Shown here: positions 31,379 to 40,216 of the stretch, piece after piece
Layout: every line of letters starts with the position of its first letter
How positions within the stretch are numbered: the stretch's first letter is position 1
NCBI RefSeq assembly: GCF_009695875.1
Contig: NZ_VUNC01000009.1
Span: forward strand, 1 to 64,000
Direction of reading: 5' to 3'
Origin: Olsenella porci
GTDB lineage: Bacteria > Actinomycetota > Coriobacteriia > Coriobacteriales > Atopobiaceae
Length of the DNA: 64,000 nucleotides
Made by a program: the position numbers and the translations under genes
The notes under the pieces: generated by a model
What the model saw: only the letters and a program-made list of their open reading frames with translations
The model's database searches: none
Told to the model about the DNA's origin: nothing

Positions 31379-32884
31379 CTACTCGGAGCGCTTGGAGCCG
31401 CGAGAGGCAATCACACAGGCGGTACCAACGAGGACAACGCCGCAGACGGTGATGGCGAAAGTACCGGCCTGGCCGGTCACGGGCAGCAGGGGCTGGTTGC
31501 CATCGACGACCTTGTCGGTTGCAACCAGGTAGTTGTTCTCGATGACGTCCTTGGTCGCGGGGTTGTCAAACTTCGCGTCATCCTTGTTGAGCGAGAAGCT
31601 CACGTCAGCAGCCTTGACCTTACCCGCGGGGACCGTGGTCTCCTTGGCAACGTAGTCGCCAACCCCAAGGTCCTCAAAGTACACGTACGCCTTGCCGTCA
31701 ACCTTCTTGGAGGTGGAGGTGATCACCTTGTTGTTCTCGTCCTTGACTACGTTTCCAGCCTTGTCATACAGCGTGAAGACAGCGCCCTCGAGGGCATTTT
31801 CTTTCTGGTCAACCTTCTCGAAGACGAAGCCGTAGGTGTAGACCTTGGTCTTGTCATTAGGCGTGACGGTCGTCTCGGAGTACGGGTTGGGGTTGAAGGT
31901 GACCTGTGCGGTGTTGCCCGTCACGTCGCCATTGGCGTGCGAGAAGGCAGCGGAGGTCAGCTTGGCATTGTATGTGACGGTGACATCAGCGCCAGGGTGA
32001 GCGAGCACATACTTCTTGGCAAAGTCGAAGGTGTAGCCGCCCTTTGCCTGCTTGGTGGTATCGGTCTTGAACGCGCTTGCCCCATCGGTCGTTGCGGAGC
32101 CGTCCACCCACACCGTGGTCTCGCCAACCTTGACCGTAATCGAGCTGGTGTCGATCTCGAGGCCGGCGGTCGGGGTGTCGACGATGGTGAAGGTGGCGTC
32201 CTTGGAGTCCGCAGGGTAGTTGGGCACGTTCGTCGTCACCTTGAAGGGAACGAACTTGCCAACGCTGTACTTGTCGGTCTCCTCCTTGAAATCGTCGCCC
32301 ACGCCCTTTGAGACATTGACAGGCTCGCTCTTGATCTGGTTGACATTCTGTGCCATCGTCGTGTTGGCAGCCCATGCGCCATTCTTCTCGACGGGACTCG
32401 CGTCGATCGTGGTGGGCTGGTACACCTTGGTGGTGCCGCTCGTCGAGGTCACGACGACCACCCAGTAGCCAGAATCAAGCCCGGTGAAGGTTGCCGTCCC
32501 GTCCGCCCCTGCCGTAGCCTCGACCTTGGTAGCCACACCAGTTGCGGTTCCGTCGGCAAACGCCTTGGAGTAGGCGTCTGCGGCGGCCTTCGCACCATCC
32601 GAGCCAGTGTTTCCGGACTTCTGGAGCTCCTCGACGGTGTCATACTTTTCGGGAAGGCCGGTCGCTGCCTTGTACTGCAGCACGTTGCTACCGTCGATGT
32701 AGGCGTCAAAGACCTGGTACGCAGTCGCCGTGTCGCCACTGGTCAGTCCAGAGACGGTGAGGCTGGTGTCATCGACATCGGTGATGCCGGTGCCGGTCGT
32801 CTTCGCGAACGCGACCACTGGGCTCATCGCGGCGATGAGCGCGGCAGTGCTCAGGACCGCCCCAACGCTTCTCCTGCAGTTCAT
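31379..32884 (-). CDS. Major (backbone) pilin with LPVTG sorting signal
   Basis: A 501-residue surface protein. The signal peptide is at residues 1-28. A fimbrial isopeptide D2-type domain lies about 195-320 (FTIVDTPTAGLEIDTSS). A Cna-B-like domain with the E box YVAKETTVPAG lies about 355-450. The C-terminal signal is LPVTG at residues 467-471, a hydrophobic stretch and a basic tail. Intramolecular isopeptide bonds are expected. It is downstream of the tip adhesin and upstream of the sortase, the order of a typical two-subunit pilus. A canonical pilin motif (WxxxVxVYPK) is not seen, so the linking Lys is uncertain. Confidence 0.9.
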   Translation of the reverse strand: MNCRRSVGAVLSTAALIAAMSPVVAFAKTTGTGITDVDDTSLTVSGLTSGDTATAYQVFDAYIDGSNVLQYKAATGLPEKYDTVEELQKSGNTGSDGAKAAADAYSKAFADGTATGVATKVEATAGADGTATFTGLDSGYWVVVVTSTSGTTKVYQPTTIDASPVEKNGAWAANTTMAQNVNQIKSEPVNVSKGVGDDFKEETDKYSVGKFVPFKVTTNVPNYPADSKDATFTIVDTPTAGLEIDTSSITVKVGETTVWVDGSATTDGASAFKTDTTKQAKGGYTFDFAKKYVLAHPGADVTVTYNAKLTSAAFSHANGDVTGNTAQVTFNPNPYSETTVTPNDKTKVYTYGFVFEKVDQKENALEGAVFTLYDKAGNVVKDENNKVITSTSKKVDGKAYVYFEDLGVGDYVAKETTVPAGKVKAADVSFSLNKDDAKFDNPATKDVIENNYLVATDKVVDGNQPLLPVTGQAGTFAITVCGVVLVGTACVIASRGSKRSE

Positions 32885-32983
32885 GGTTCCTCCTCTTTGC
32901 CCAACAGGGCACTAGCCAACAAGCCTTTTTGCATATATCCAAGCCCGGCGAGCGGACGGATTGCCTGGGTAAGACGAGCGAGG

Positions 32984-35900
32984 CTACGAGCGCCGTGAGA
33001 GACCCGCCTTTACGACCGCGGCGGCTACGGCAGCCACGCCTATCAGGAACAGGGGCCCTACTCCCATGCCACCGAAGAGCGGGAGGCTACCGACGGCCTT
33101 GACGTCGGTGACTGTGATGGCAAACCGTCCCTGGTCGTTCTTTTTGATTTTGGTCTTCGCTCCCGAGAGGCTCGTGAAGTCAGCGGTGCCGTCAACTTTG
33201 ATAACGAGGGTGATCGTGCCCTTGGGGAGCTGATAGCCCTCGGGTGCCTTGGTCTCGGTGATGGTGTACGTGCCGGGACGGAGAGTGTTGGGAACGACGA
33301 CCGTTCCGTCGCCCTTCGTGGTGAGCTCGACCACGCCCGGCGTTATCGAACCGTCGTCCTTGACGTAGCCGCCATCCGTTTGGATGGTGAACGCGGCCCC
33401 GGAAAGCGGTCCCTCGTCTGTCTTGCCGTCAGCCGAGACGCCCTTCTTGAGGAGCGAGAAGCCAAAGCTCGACGTGTTGGTGACGGTGAAGCCGTCAGCC
33501 ATAGAGCCCTCTATCTTGGAGGAGTACCCGCTCAGCGGCTCCTCCTCCACGGAATAGGTGATCTCGTTTCCCTTCGAATCCCGCTTGGGGAGGTTCTTCC
33601 ACACCACCGTGAGGTCGTTCCCTGTGGCACCTGCGTTGATGGTCCTGTCCTGGCCAGCAACCATTGTGGGGTTGGCATTCCCGACCTTCTGCATAAGGTG
33701 AAGGGTCACGGCAGGATGCCCAGCGGGATCGGCACCGCCGTCATTCCACACCTTGGTCGCTCGGACCTCGACCACGGTACGGTTGGTAATTGTGGGGATG
33801 TCTGCCGCCGCGTTGATCTCGTGACTCGCCGAGGTGACGTCGGAGGACGTCTGAGAGTAGGGTGCTGCCTTGGCGGAGAGGTTCGTCACCGTCGTTGTCC
33901 CGGAGCCAAAGGTGCCGCTCGTGCCACTCCCGTGGTTGGGCTCCGTCACCGTGAACGCGCTGAGGACGGTGTAGTTCCAGCTCTCTGGGGTACGGATCGT
34001 GAAGTCGTGGGAGTCGCTGCCGTCGTCCCACCACTCGACGGAGCCAAAGTCCGCAACGCCTTTGGTCACCTTGGCGGTGGCGCGCTGCCATCCCACGTTG
34101 TCCGAGGGCGAGAGGGCAAGAGTCTTGCCGTTGTACGCAGCACCGACGTTTGCGCTCACGTGGAGAAAGTACCTGTTGTTTCCAGCAAACGTGAGCTTGT
34201 AGCTCCCCGAGACACCCGTCTCGGTCTTGGTCTCCTTTGAGACGGTGACGCTTACCTTCGCGCTCTTGCCGCCAACCGTGACGGTGTAGGTGTAGGTGCC
34301 GGCCTGAGCGGACGAGAGGTCGACCTTTCCAAAGCTCACGCTTCCGTCGTCGCCAACCTGCGCCGTCGCGTTCTGTGGCGATGGCGCGCCATCGGAGGCG
34401 GTGACGGTAGCGGTGCCGCCAAGACCCTTCACCGTTGCGGAGAGCGTGCCGGAGGGTGCGCCGTTGTCCTGCGAGAACGCCGGCGTGATTGAGGTATCGT
34501 GCGAACCCCTCGTGACCTCGAGCTCCGCCACGTGGCTCCCGGCGCTCACGAGGTACTTGTAGGTGCCGGAGTTCACCTTTGAGAAGTCCACCTTCCCAAA
34601 GTCTGCCGTACCGTCCGAGCCAATCTGGGCACTTGCGCACTGGGGCATGGGCGCACCATCGGTCTCGGCAGATATGGTCGCCGCCCCTGCGATGCCGTTG
34701 ACCCTGGCGACGATCCCGCCGTTCTCGTACGTTGCGGAGAGCGTACCCTCCCCGTAACTCGTCGTGATGGCGATGGGGTCCCCCGAGGCCTTGGAGTTGT
34801 AGGTGCCGCTCACGCGAACCTTGACCTGCTCGGCGGAATAGACGATCCCATCCTTGGTGCAGGTCCCGTCCCCGTTGTCCGTCGCGCCAGTCGGGACCTG
34901 CTCGGAGATGGTGTAGTCGCGATTGATGGTGCCATCCTGGTAGTTGAAGTCCGAGGGCAGGAAGCCTGGAACCGTGAAGTGCGCGATGCCGTCGGCCCCG
35001 TTTGTTGCCGTACCCACCTGGCTGCCGTTTGCGTCCCTCAGCACGAACGCGAACTGGCCCTTCTGCAGGTCGCCCCCAACGAGCGACTTCTTCGCCTTGA
35101 GGTCGATGCTGTTGCCGCTCTGGTAGGAGTTCGAGAACTTGGGGCGATAGTCGTCCCCGCTCCCCTCCTGCTTTGAGAACTTGCTGTCGGAATACCAGGT
35201 GTTCTGGATGCTGTAGCTGCCATCCTTGCCCTGGACCACAGCGGCCTTGAGGTAGTGGACGTGACCGTCGTACACCACGCCGTCCTTGGTGTAGGTGCTG
35301 TCGCCGTTGTCCTTGGCGCCACCGGGAACGACCTCACGCACGCTGTAGTAATAAGTCTTGCTGGCATTTTGCGCGCCCAGCTGCATGGAACCAAAGTTGA
35401 CGCTGCCGTCCGCCGCGCACCCGACGGTGGCGGAGGTGTAGTCCTTCCCCGTCTCGTCCGAGGCGATGCGGTCCTTTGGGATGCCGATTGGCATGGCTGG
35501 TGCGGTGTCACCGTCGTAGTAGCCGCGGAGCTCAAACTGGAACTGACCCTGGCGGAGGTTGACCTGCTTGCCACCCGAGGTGAGCGTCTTCTGGGCGGAA
35601 ATGGAGTCTCCGCCCACCAGGTTGTACTTGATCTTCATGTTGGAGAGCTGGTTGCCGCGCTCCATGTAGAAGAAGCTCATGGTGTGAGAGGTGTAGTCCG
35701 CGAAGGTGTTCCCATTCCACGAGACGGAGCCTTCGCGGCCGGCCGCCTGGTAGAGGCCTCTCAGGGTGTACGTTGCCGTTTCGCCCTTCGTTTCGCCCTT
35801 CTGTCTCACGTCGCTGATCTTTACCGCGCCCGTGCTGTAGTTGATGTCGAGGGATGACGCACCGTGAATGCCGCCTAGGTCTCCCACGAGCACGCCATCG

Positions 35901-36745
35901 ATGTACACCCACACGTCGTCGTCGCCCGAGAACTCAAATGTCATGGGCTCGAGGCTGCCGTCGGCCTTCTCCACCATGCCGCCGTAGGGCTGCGTGAAGG
36001 GCGTGGTCATGGTGACGCCGAAGTAGTGGTCGTGGTAGTTTCCCCTATGCGTACTGTGATACTGCGGGGCAATGGTCGGATCAAAGGGGAAGAAACCGTA
36101 GTAGGTTGCCTCGTCCTTCCCGTTGATGTCGTGACTTGCATACCCCGGAAGCGTGGAGACGATGAAGCTCTTAGAGTTCTTGTCGAACATCGCCCAGTCG
36201 TCAGCGCTGTTATAGTAGTAGTAGCCGTCGCTGTCCTGCTGGAAGAGGTGGGTGGCACCCGTATAGGACGCCTTGCCGTTCTGAGTCTTTGTGGGGTCAA
36301 ACAGGTATGCGAGGGACTCGCCGCCATTTTCGGAGGAGAGGACGGGATAGCCGTCTTCGCCCAGGGTTTTCTGGACGATGCCCTGGGTTACGATATTGCC
36401 CCCCAGATACTTGTTCAAGTCACCCGTGACCTGATTGTTAAGCTGGTGGAACTTGAGATTGTGGTTTGCGTTGATGCCGCGATCTAGTGGGCCAACACCA
36501 TTCTTGTTCTGCCATAGGCTATCGTCCTCGTCCTGGCTGTCAATCCAGTAGTCGAAGACGTTCATGGTGGCGCCAAGAGGGTTAGAGACGGTCTGCAGAG
36601 TCTTCGCAATCGCTGTGGCAGGTGTGGCAAATGCCACCAGCAGGGCTACTAGGAGACCCCCCCCCCAGAGCAGAATTCCAGTCATACGAGACGCGCCAAG
36701 CCGGGTTCCCGTCGCGCTGCCTTCAGCCAGATCAGAGCACCGCAT
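32984..36745 (-). CDS. Large pilus tip adhesin with fibro-slime domain and LPLFG end
   Basis: A 1253-residue secreted protein. A signal peptide near residues 20-50 is followed by a fibro-slime/PA14-like domain (about 60-390) with the motif FSGDDDVWVYIDG near residue 271. Several Spy0128-type (FxFELR) and repetitive beta domains follow (about 395-900), two with the repeated pattern SGTLSATVKGLGG / ATVTASD. Cna-B domains (about 1010-1200) with VEEEPLSGY and ITETKAPEGY E boxes complete it. The C-terminus reads SLPLFGGMG before the membrane segment instead of LPXTG. The ATG at 36745 follows GGGGG; an upstream TTG is less likely. The c-di-GMP riboswitch precedes it. Confidence 0.88.
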   Translation of the reverse strand: MRCSDLAEGSATGTRLGASRMTGILLWGGGLLVALLVAFATPATAIAKTLQTVSNPLGATMNVFDYWIDSQDEDDSLWQNKNGVGPLDRGINANHNLKFHQLNNQVTGDLNKYLGGNIVTQGIVQKTLGEDGYPVLSSENGGESLAYLFDPTKTQNGKASYTGATHLFQQDSDGYYYYNSADDWAMFDKNSKSFIVSTLPGYASHDINGKDEATYYGFFPFDPTIAPQYHSTHRGNYHDHYFGVTMTTPFTQPYGGMVEKADGSLEPMTFEFSGDDDVWVYIDGVLVGDLGGIHGASSLDINYSTGAVKISDVRQKGETKGETATYTLRGLYQAAGREGSVSWNGNTFADYTSHTMSFFYMERGNQLSNMKIKYNLVGGDSISAQKTLTSGGKQVNLRQGQFQFELRGYYDGDTAPAMPIGIPKDRIASDETGKDYTSATVGCAADGSVNFGSMQLGAQNASKTYYYSVREVVPGGAKDNGDSTYTKDGVVYDGHVHYLKAAVVQGKDGSYSIQNTWYSDSKFSKQEGSGDDYRPKFSNSYQSGNSIDLKAKKSLVGGDLQKGQFAFVLRDANGSQVGTATNGADGIAHFTVPGFLPSDFNYQDGTINRDYTISEQVPTGATDNGDGTCTKDGIVYSAEQVKVRVSGTYNSKASGDPIAITTSYGEGTLSATYENGGIVARVNGIAGAATISAETDGAPMPQCASAQIGSDGTADFGKVDFSKVNSGTYKYLVSAGSHVAELEVTRGSHDTSITPAFSQDNGAPSGTLSATVKGLGGTATVTASDGAPSPQNATAQVGDDGSVSFGKVDLSSAQAGTYTYTVTVGGKSAKVSVTVSKETKTETGVSGSYKLTFAGNNRYFLHVSANVGAAYNGKTLALSPSDNVGWQRATAKVTKGVADFGSVEWWDDGSDSHDFTIRTPESWNYTVLSAFTVTEPNHGSGTSGTFGSGTTTVTNLSAKAAPYSQTSSDVTSASHEINAAADIPTITNRTVVEVRATKVWNDGGADPAGHPAVTLHLMQKVGNANPTMVAGQDRTINAGATGNDLTVVWKNLPKRDSKGNEITYSVEEEPLSGYSSKIEGSMADGFTVTNTSSFGFSLLKKGVSADGKTDEGPLSGAAFTIQTDGGYVKDDGSITPGVVELTTKGDGTVVVPNTLRPGTYTITETKAPEGYQLPKGTITLVIKVDGTADFTSLSGAKTKIKKNDQGRFAITVTDVKAVGSLPLFGGMGVGPLFLIGVAAVAAAVVKAGLSRRS

Positions 36746-36807
36746 TTGTACCCCCAACCAACAGCCAAGACGTGAAAGGCTGCTTACGCCGTTCAGAGCA
36801 AACGGAA

Positions 36808-36878
36808 AAGCAGCTGGCTGCCTGTTAGGGCCCTGTAGCTTTGCGTCACCGCCTTTCGGCGGCTTTGCCTTTATATTC
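36808..36878 (-). promoter_or_regulatory. Cyclic di-GMP-I (GEMM) riboswitch
   Basis: The minus strand carries GEMM aptamer landmarks in order: AAAGGCAAAGCCGCC, the GAAA tetraloop, GGCGGTGACGCAAAGC, then GGGCCCTAAC (receptor side) and AGGCAGCC. It lies about 65 bases upstream of the tip-adhesin ATG in the same orientation, so it should switch the pilus operon by c-di-GMP. I could not resolve the expression platform; GCAGCCAGCTGC followed by TTTT at its 3' edge may be part of it. Confidence 0.86.
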
Positions 36879-37056
36879 CGAACCGATAATCCAACACCTT
36901 TAAGTTCTTGTGCAGGATACTAATCCTCCGCCTTTGTTCACACAAGGCATTTTTCAGGTCTGCAGGTTCTAAATTAGGGACCAGAGCCAAGTTTGGGTCC
37001 TCAATGAAAAATGGAGCCCCCGAGCTTTCACGCCCCTGATGCGTTCCAATCATCAT

Positions 37057-37131
37057 CACCCGCATAGCGGGTGGTTTGCTTTTAGTGTATAACCCAGAAA
37101 AGCCGGCCAGGGACTCAAGTCCCTGGCCTTC
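37057..37131. other. Pair of strong hairpins, possible decayed IS200/IS605-type end
   Basis: CACCCGC ATA GCGGGTG at 37057-37073 is followed by a T-rich tail. About 30 bp further on, GGCCAGGGACT CA AGTCCCTGGCC forms a perfect 11-bp-arm hairpin with a two-base centre (about 37105-37128). Neighbouring DNA (36880-37100) is AT-richer than the genome. Single-strand transposons keep such hairpins at their ends, but no transposase is readable here. The gap 36879-37211 holds no other supported feature. Confidence 0.35.
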
Positions 37132-37211
37132 ACTTCGTTCAGACCAGATGGTCGGCCACCCAGGCTCTTGGGTACATGATGCAAAGTGACACCCAGCTCA
37201 AGGAGGCTCCA

Positions 37212-37409
37212 ATGGACAACAAGTTCTTCAGCGACGAGGACCCGTACTTCCAGGTGTGTGACAGGCTCGATGCCGGGGAGAAGCCCGAGGCGGTATACGC
37301 CTGGGCGCAGAAGCAGCGTGGTAAGGCAAAAGACGAGGTGCTTCGCGACGAGTGGGACGAGGCACTGCGCTACATCCGGGAGGAGAACCCCGGGCTTCAG
37401 GTCTCCTAA
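37212..37409 (+). CDS. Small acidic protein of unknown function
   Basis: A 65-residue hydrophilic protein (MDNKFFSDEDPYFQVCDRLD...) with an excellent AAGGAGG ribosome-binding site six bases from the ATG. It is predicted mostly helical, with a conserved-looking EVLRDEWDEALRYIREE segment. No family is recognised and no operon partner is evident. Confidence 0.7.
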   Translation: MDNKFFSDEDPYFQVCDRLDAGEKPEAVYAWAQKQRGKAKDEVLRDEWDEALRYIREENPGLQVS

Positions 37410-37822
37410 GCGGGTCTCGGTGGCCCTAACCCACCAATAGCACTAGTAAATGCGCAGGCAAGAGGGTATATTCCATCTGACCTGCTTTTCTGAGTTGACC
37501 CCCGCTGTTTCTCCCCATTGAATTGACGGGGTTCCAAGCAAGCTCCATGAGCCAAGACGGGAGACAGGAGTGGCCTCGAAATCACGAACGCAAACCCTGT
37601 CCCCCAACGCTGTTTTCCACCTCCCCAGGAGAAGGCAAGCTGAATACGGGGAGTTCGTGCTCGGACATCAATACTTCCCACACCCCCGCAATCCCTACAA
37701 TCGTATGGCCCTGCATGGTGGGCCTATGCAAAGCCGAGGTGGGAATGTCCTCGCGCATGTCGCCAACACGTACCTGGGTTCATCTTTCCTACCTGCGCCA
37801 AGCAAGATTCCGAGATGCGTAC

Positions 37823-38614
37823 ATGAGAAGTTTCCTCATCCTTCTTGCCCTGGCCCTTGTTGCCAGCTCTTGCGGCTTCCGCAAGTACGTGTGGTTCATC
37901 TCCATCGGCTATGGGACGGCCATCGGCCTGATCGGGGTTGGCCTCCTGGCGCTGTTCCGGGACTCCCTCACCATCGGGACCGCATCGCAGTGTGCCCTGC
38001 TCGTCGTCTACGGATGCCGCCTTGCCGGCTACCTGGTCTACAGGGACGCAAAGACCTCCTACAACCGCCGCATGAAGGGAGAGATCAAGTCAGACGACGG
38101 CGTCTCCCTTGCGGCTAAGGTGGGCATCTGGGTCTCCGCCTCGCTCCTCTACGTGCTTCAGACGTCTCCCGTCCTGTTCCGTCTGGGCGATAACCGCGAC
38201 ACAGATGCCCTCTGCTACGTCGGGCTGGCAATCTCGGCGACAGGACTCGTTCTCGAGACGACGGCAGACCTCCAGAAGAACCGCGAAAAGCGGGAGAGGC
38301 CCGGGCGCTTCGTGGACACCGGGCTCTTCCGCCTGGTGCGCTGCCCCAACTACCTTGGCGAGATGGTCTTCTGGACCGGCGTCTTCGCATCAGGACTGAG
38401 CGTGTACGGCAACGCCATCGAATTGGCCTGCTCCATCCTCGGATACCCGGGGATCATCTACGTTATGTTCGGTGGTACGCGGCGTCTAGAGATTCGGCAG
38501 GACAAGAACTACGGGGACGACCCCGAGTACCGGGACTACAAGTCCAGGACGCCGATCATGGTCCCGTTCGTCCCGCTCTACTCCGTGAAGGATCACAAGT
38601 GGCTGGTCGCATGA
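37823..38614 (+). CDS. DUF1295 / steroid-reductase-like integral membrane protein
   Basis: A 263-residue polytopic membrane protein. The C-terminal half shows the DUF1295/ICMT-type signature: GRFVDTGLFRLVRCPNYLGE, then MVFWTGVF and RLEIRQDKNYG. Members of this superfamily are methyltransferases or reductases of lipid-like substrates. Six to seven helices are visible. The ATG at 37823 begins a hydrophobic segment; earlier in-frame starts would add a non-membrane Arg/Pro/Ser-rich leader and are less likely. Confidence 0.78.
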   Translation: MRSFLILLALALVASSCGFRKYVWFISIGYGTAIGLIGVGLLALFRDSLTIGTASQCALLVVYGCRLAGYLVYRDAKTSYNRRMKGEIKSDDGVSLAAKVGIWVSASLLYVLQTSPVLFRLGDNRDTDALCYVGLAISATGLVLETTADLQKNREKRERPGRFVDTGLFRLVRCPNYLGEMVFWTGVFASGLSVYGNAIELACSILGYPGIIYVMFGGTRRLEIRQDKNYGDDPEYRDYKSRTPIMVPFVPLYSVKDHKWLVA

Positions 38615-38668
38615 GGGTCCATGAGGAGGAGCAGGAGGACGCCATCCCCGAGGGATTCACCCCCCCTG

Positions 38669-39057
38669 ATGGCACTGCTTGACTGCGCGCCCGCGGCATT
38701 CTTCTGCATTGGCGCGGACGTGCTGGCAACGCGATTCGACAGCACCCTGTTCCGCGTCGGCATCGTGCTGGTGGTGCTCGCCGGAGCGCTCAAGGCGTCC
38801 TGAAAGCTCGTGATCGCGCTGGCGGGGAGGGACGTTCGCTTCCTCAACCGGCAGATGAGATACCTGATGCCCGCCGGCTTTGCACTGGCGCTCATCTCGC
38901 TCGCAGTGGACCGCGCGCGTTGGTCGCCCGCTGCCATGCTGCGTCACGTGATCTCCCTGCCCGCCCTCCCCCTTCTTATCGCGGGGAGACTGCAGGCATG
39001 CTCCTGATAGCCTGGTTCGCCCGTCACCTGAACGGGCGCGACGCGCGGGCAAACTAG
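38669..39057 (+). pseudogene. Broken small membrane protein gene
   Basis: The frame starting MALLDCAPAAFFCIGADVL runs to KAS, meets TGA at 38801-38803, and continues in the same frame with KLVIALAGRDVRFLNRQM, consistent with a Trp codon changed to TGA. Near 38990-39000 the reading moves to another frame ending GMLLIAWFARHLNGRDARAN. The whole appears to be a four-helix membrane protein of unknown family, once co-transcribed with the DUF1295 gene, now carrying one nonsense and one frameshift lesion. Confidence 0.55.
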
Positions 39058-39138
39058 AAGGGGCAGATGGTGAACGCGATTTCCCAGTTGTGCATCATGC
39101 TCGCCATCGTGCTCTGTGATCTGAGTGGACAACGAGGA

Positions 39139-39170
39139 GGGGGACGGGACCTCAAGTTGTCCCGCCCCCC
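39139..39170 (-). terminator. GC-rich hairpin downstream of the SDR gene
   Basis: Arms GGGGGACGGGAC and GTCCCGCCCCCC with one bulged base. It lies about 60 bp past the SDR stop, and could serve transcripts arriving from either side. Confidence 0.55.
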
Positions 39171-39230
39171 TTCACATTCCCCCAAACGGGGTAGCGTCGC
39201 CTTCCGCCCCTTCTCGCGACGTCCTCTGCC

Positions 39231-40013
39231 CTAGTGCGCGGGGACGATCGCGTCGAGGTTGAACCCCATTCCGGTCGTGTGCGCCGTTGCGTCCGACGCC
39301 AGGAACAGAACGGCGTTGGCAACCTCCTCGGGACGCGCGTAGCGCTTGTCGAGGGCGGTGGAGGCAAAGATCTTCTCGGCCTCCTCGTGGGTCTTGGTGT
39401 CACCGAAGGTATCGAACTCGATGCGGCGCATCATGTCGGTGTCAACGGGGCCCGGGCAGACGTAGTTTACGTGGATGCCCTGGGGCATCAGCTCCTGCGC
39501 CACGCACTTGGTGAGGCCAGCCACGGCGTACTTTGAGCTCACGTAGGCCTGCATCGTGGCGGTGGGGGTATAGGAGCCGGCGGAGGCGAGCACCACGATG
39601 GAGCCGGCGCCCTTCTCCACGAGGACCGGGGAGGCGTACTTCATGAGCCACATAGGAGAGTAGACGTTGAGGGTGTAGACCTTCTCGAACTCCTCCGTCG
39701 ACTGTTGGGAGACCGGGCAGACCTTGCCCTCGTACCCGGCGTTGCAGACCACGATGTCAATCGTTCCGTAGGCAGCGACCGTGTCGTCGACGAGCTTCTT
39801 GACCTGCTCCTCCTTGGTGGCGTCGCAGACGAAGCCCTTTGCATGGCCGTCGTCCACGCCAAGCCCCGGGATGAGCCTGTCGAGCTTCTCCTGGCGCGTC
39901 GACGAGAGGGCGAGCTTAGAGCCCTCCGCCGCGAACGCGCGGGCGATCGCGGAGCCAATGCCACCGGTGGAGCCGGTGATGAGAACGACCTTGTCCTTCA
40001 GATTCAGATTCAT
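39231..40013 (-). CDS. Short-chain dehydrogenase/reductase
   Basis: A 260-residue classical SDR. The cofactor motif TGSTGGIG is at residues 13-20, NAG near 91 (VCNAGYEG), Ser near 142 (LASAGSY) and the catalytic YxxxK near 155 (YVSSKYAVAG). PGPVDTDMM follows the second strand as usual. AAGGGAAAG precedes the ATG. The reductase substrate cannot be told. It is similar in type to secondary-alcohol or bile-acid-type hydroxysteroid dehydrogenases, but no residue here proves this. Confidence 0.88.
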   Translation of the reverse strand: MNLNLKDKVVLITGSTGGIGSAIARAFAAEGSKLALSSTRQEKLDRLIPGLGVDDGHAKGFVCDATKEEQVKKLVDDTVAAYGTIDIVVCNAGYEGKVCPVSQQSTEEFEKVYTLNVYSPMWLMKYASPVLVEKGAGSIVVLASAGSYTPTATMQAYVSSKYAVAGLTKCVAQELMPQGIHVNYVCPGPVDTDMMRRIEFDTFGDTKTHEEAEKIFASTALDKRYARPEEVANAVLFLASDATAHTTGMGFNLDAIVPAH

Positions 40014-40216
40014 TGCTTTCCCTTCTCGTGTGTTCTCGCCCCCTATAAATTAACCCTAGTAAGGTAATCATGACCACGGTACGTGGCACCAATCCGCAAA
40101 CGGCGCCTTGCGTCAAAGGAGCGCAGGGACAGGCCTCCCCCTACCCCCGACGGCATCCGTCGCGAATGCGGGGGATGACGCTTGCCGCCCGGAATATGGG
40201 ACCCGCCTGGTGGGCC

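Noticed and set aside
36871-37065. Possible 64-residue protein on the minus strand (MRVMMIGTHQGRESS...)
   Set aside because: No ribosome-binding site or family, and its end overlaps the riboswitch 5' edge.
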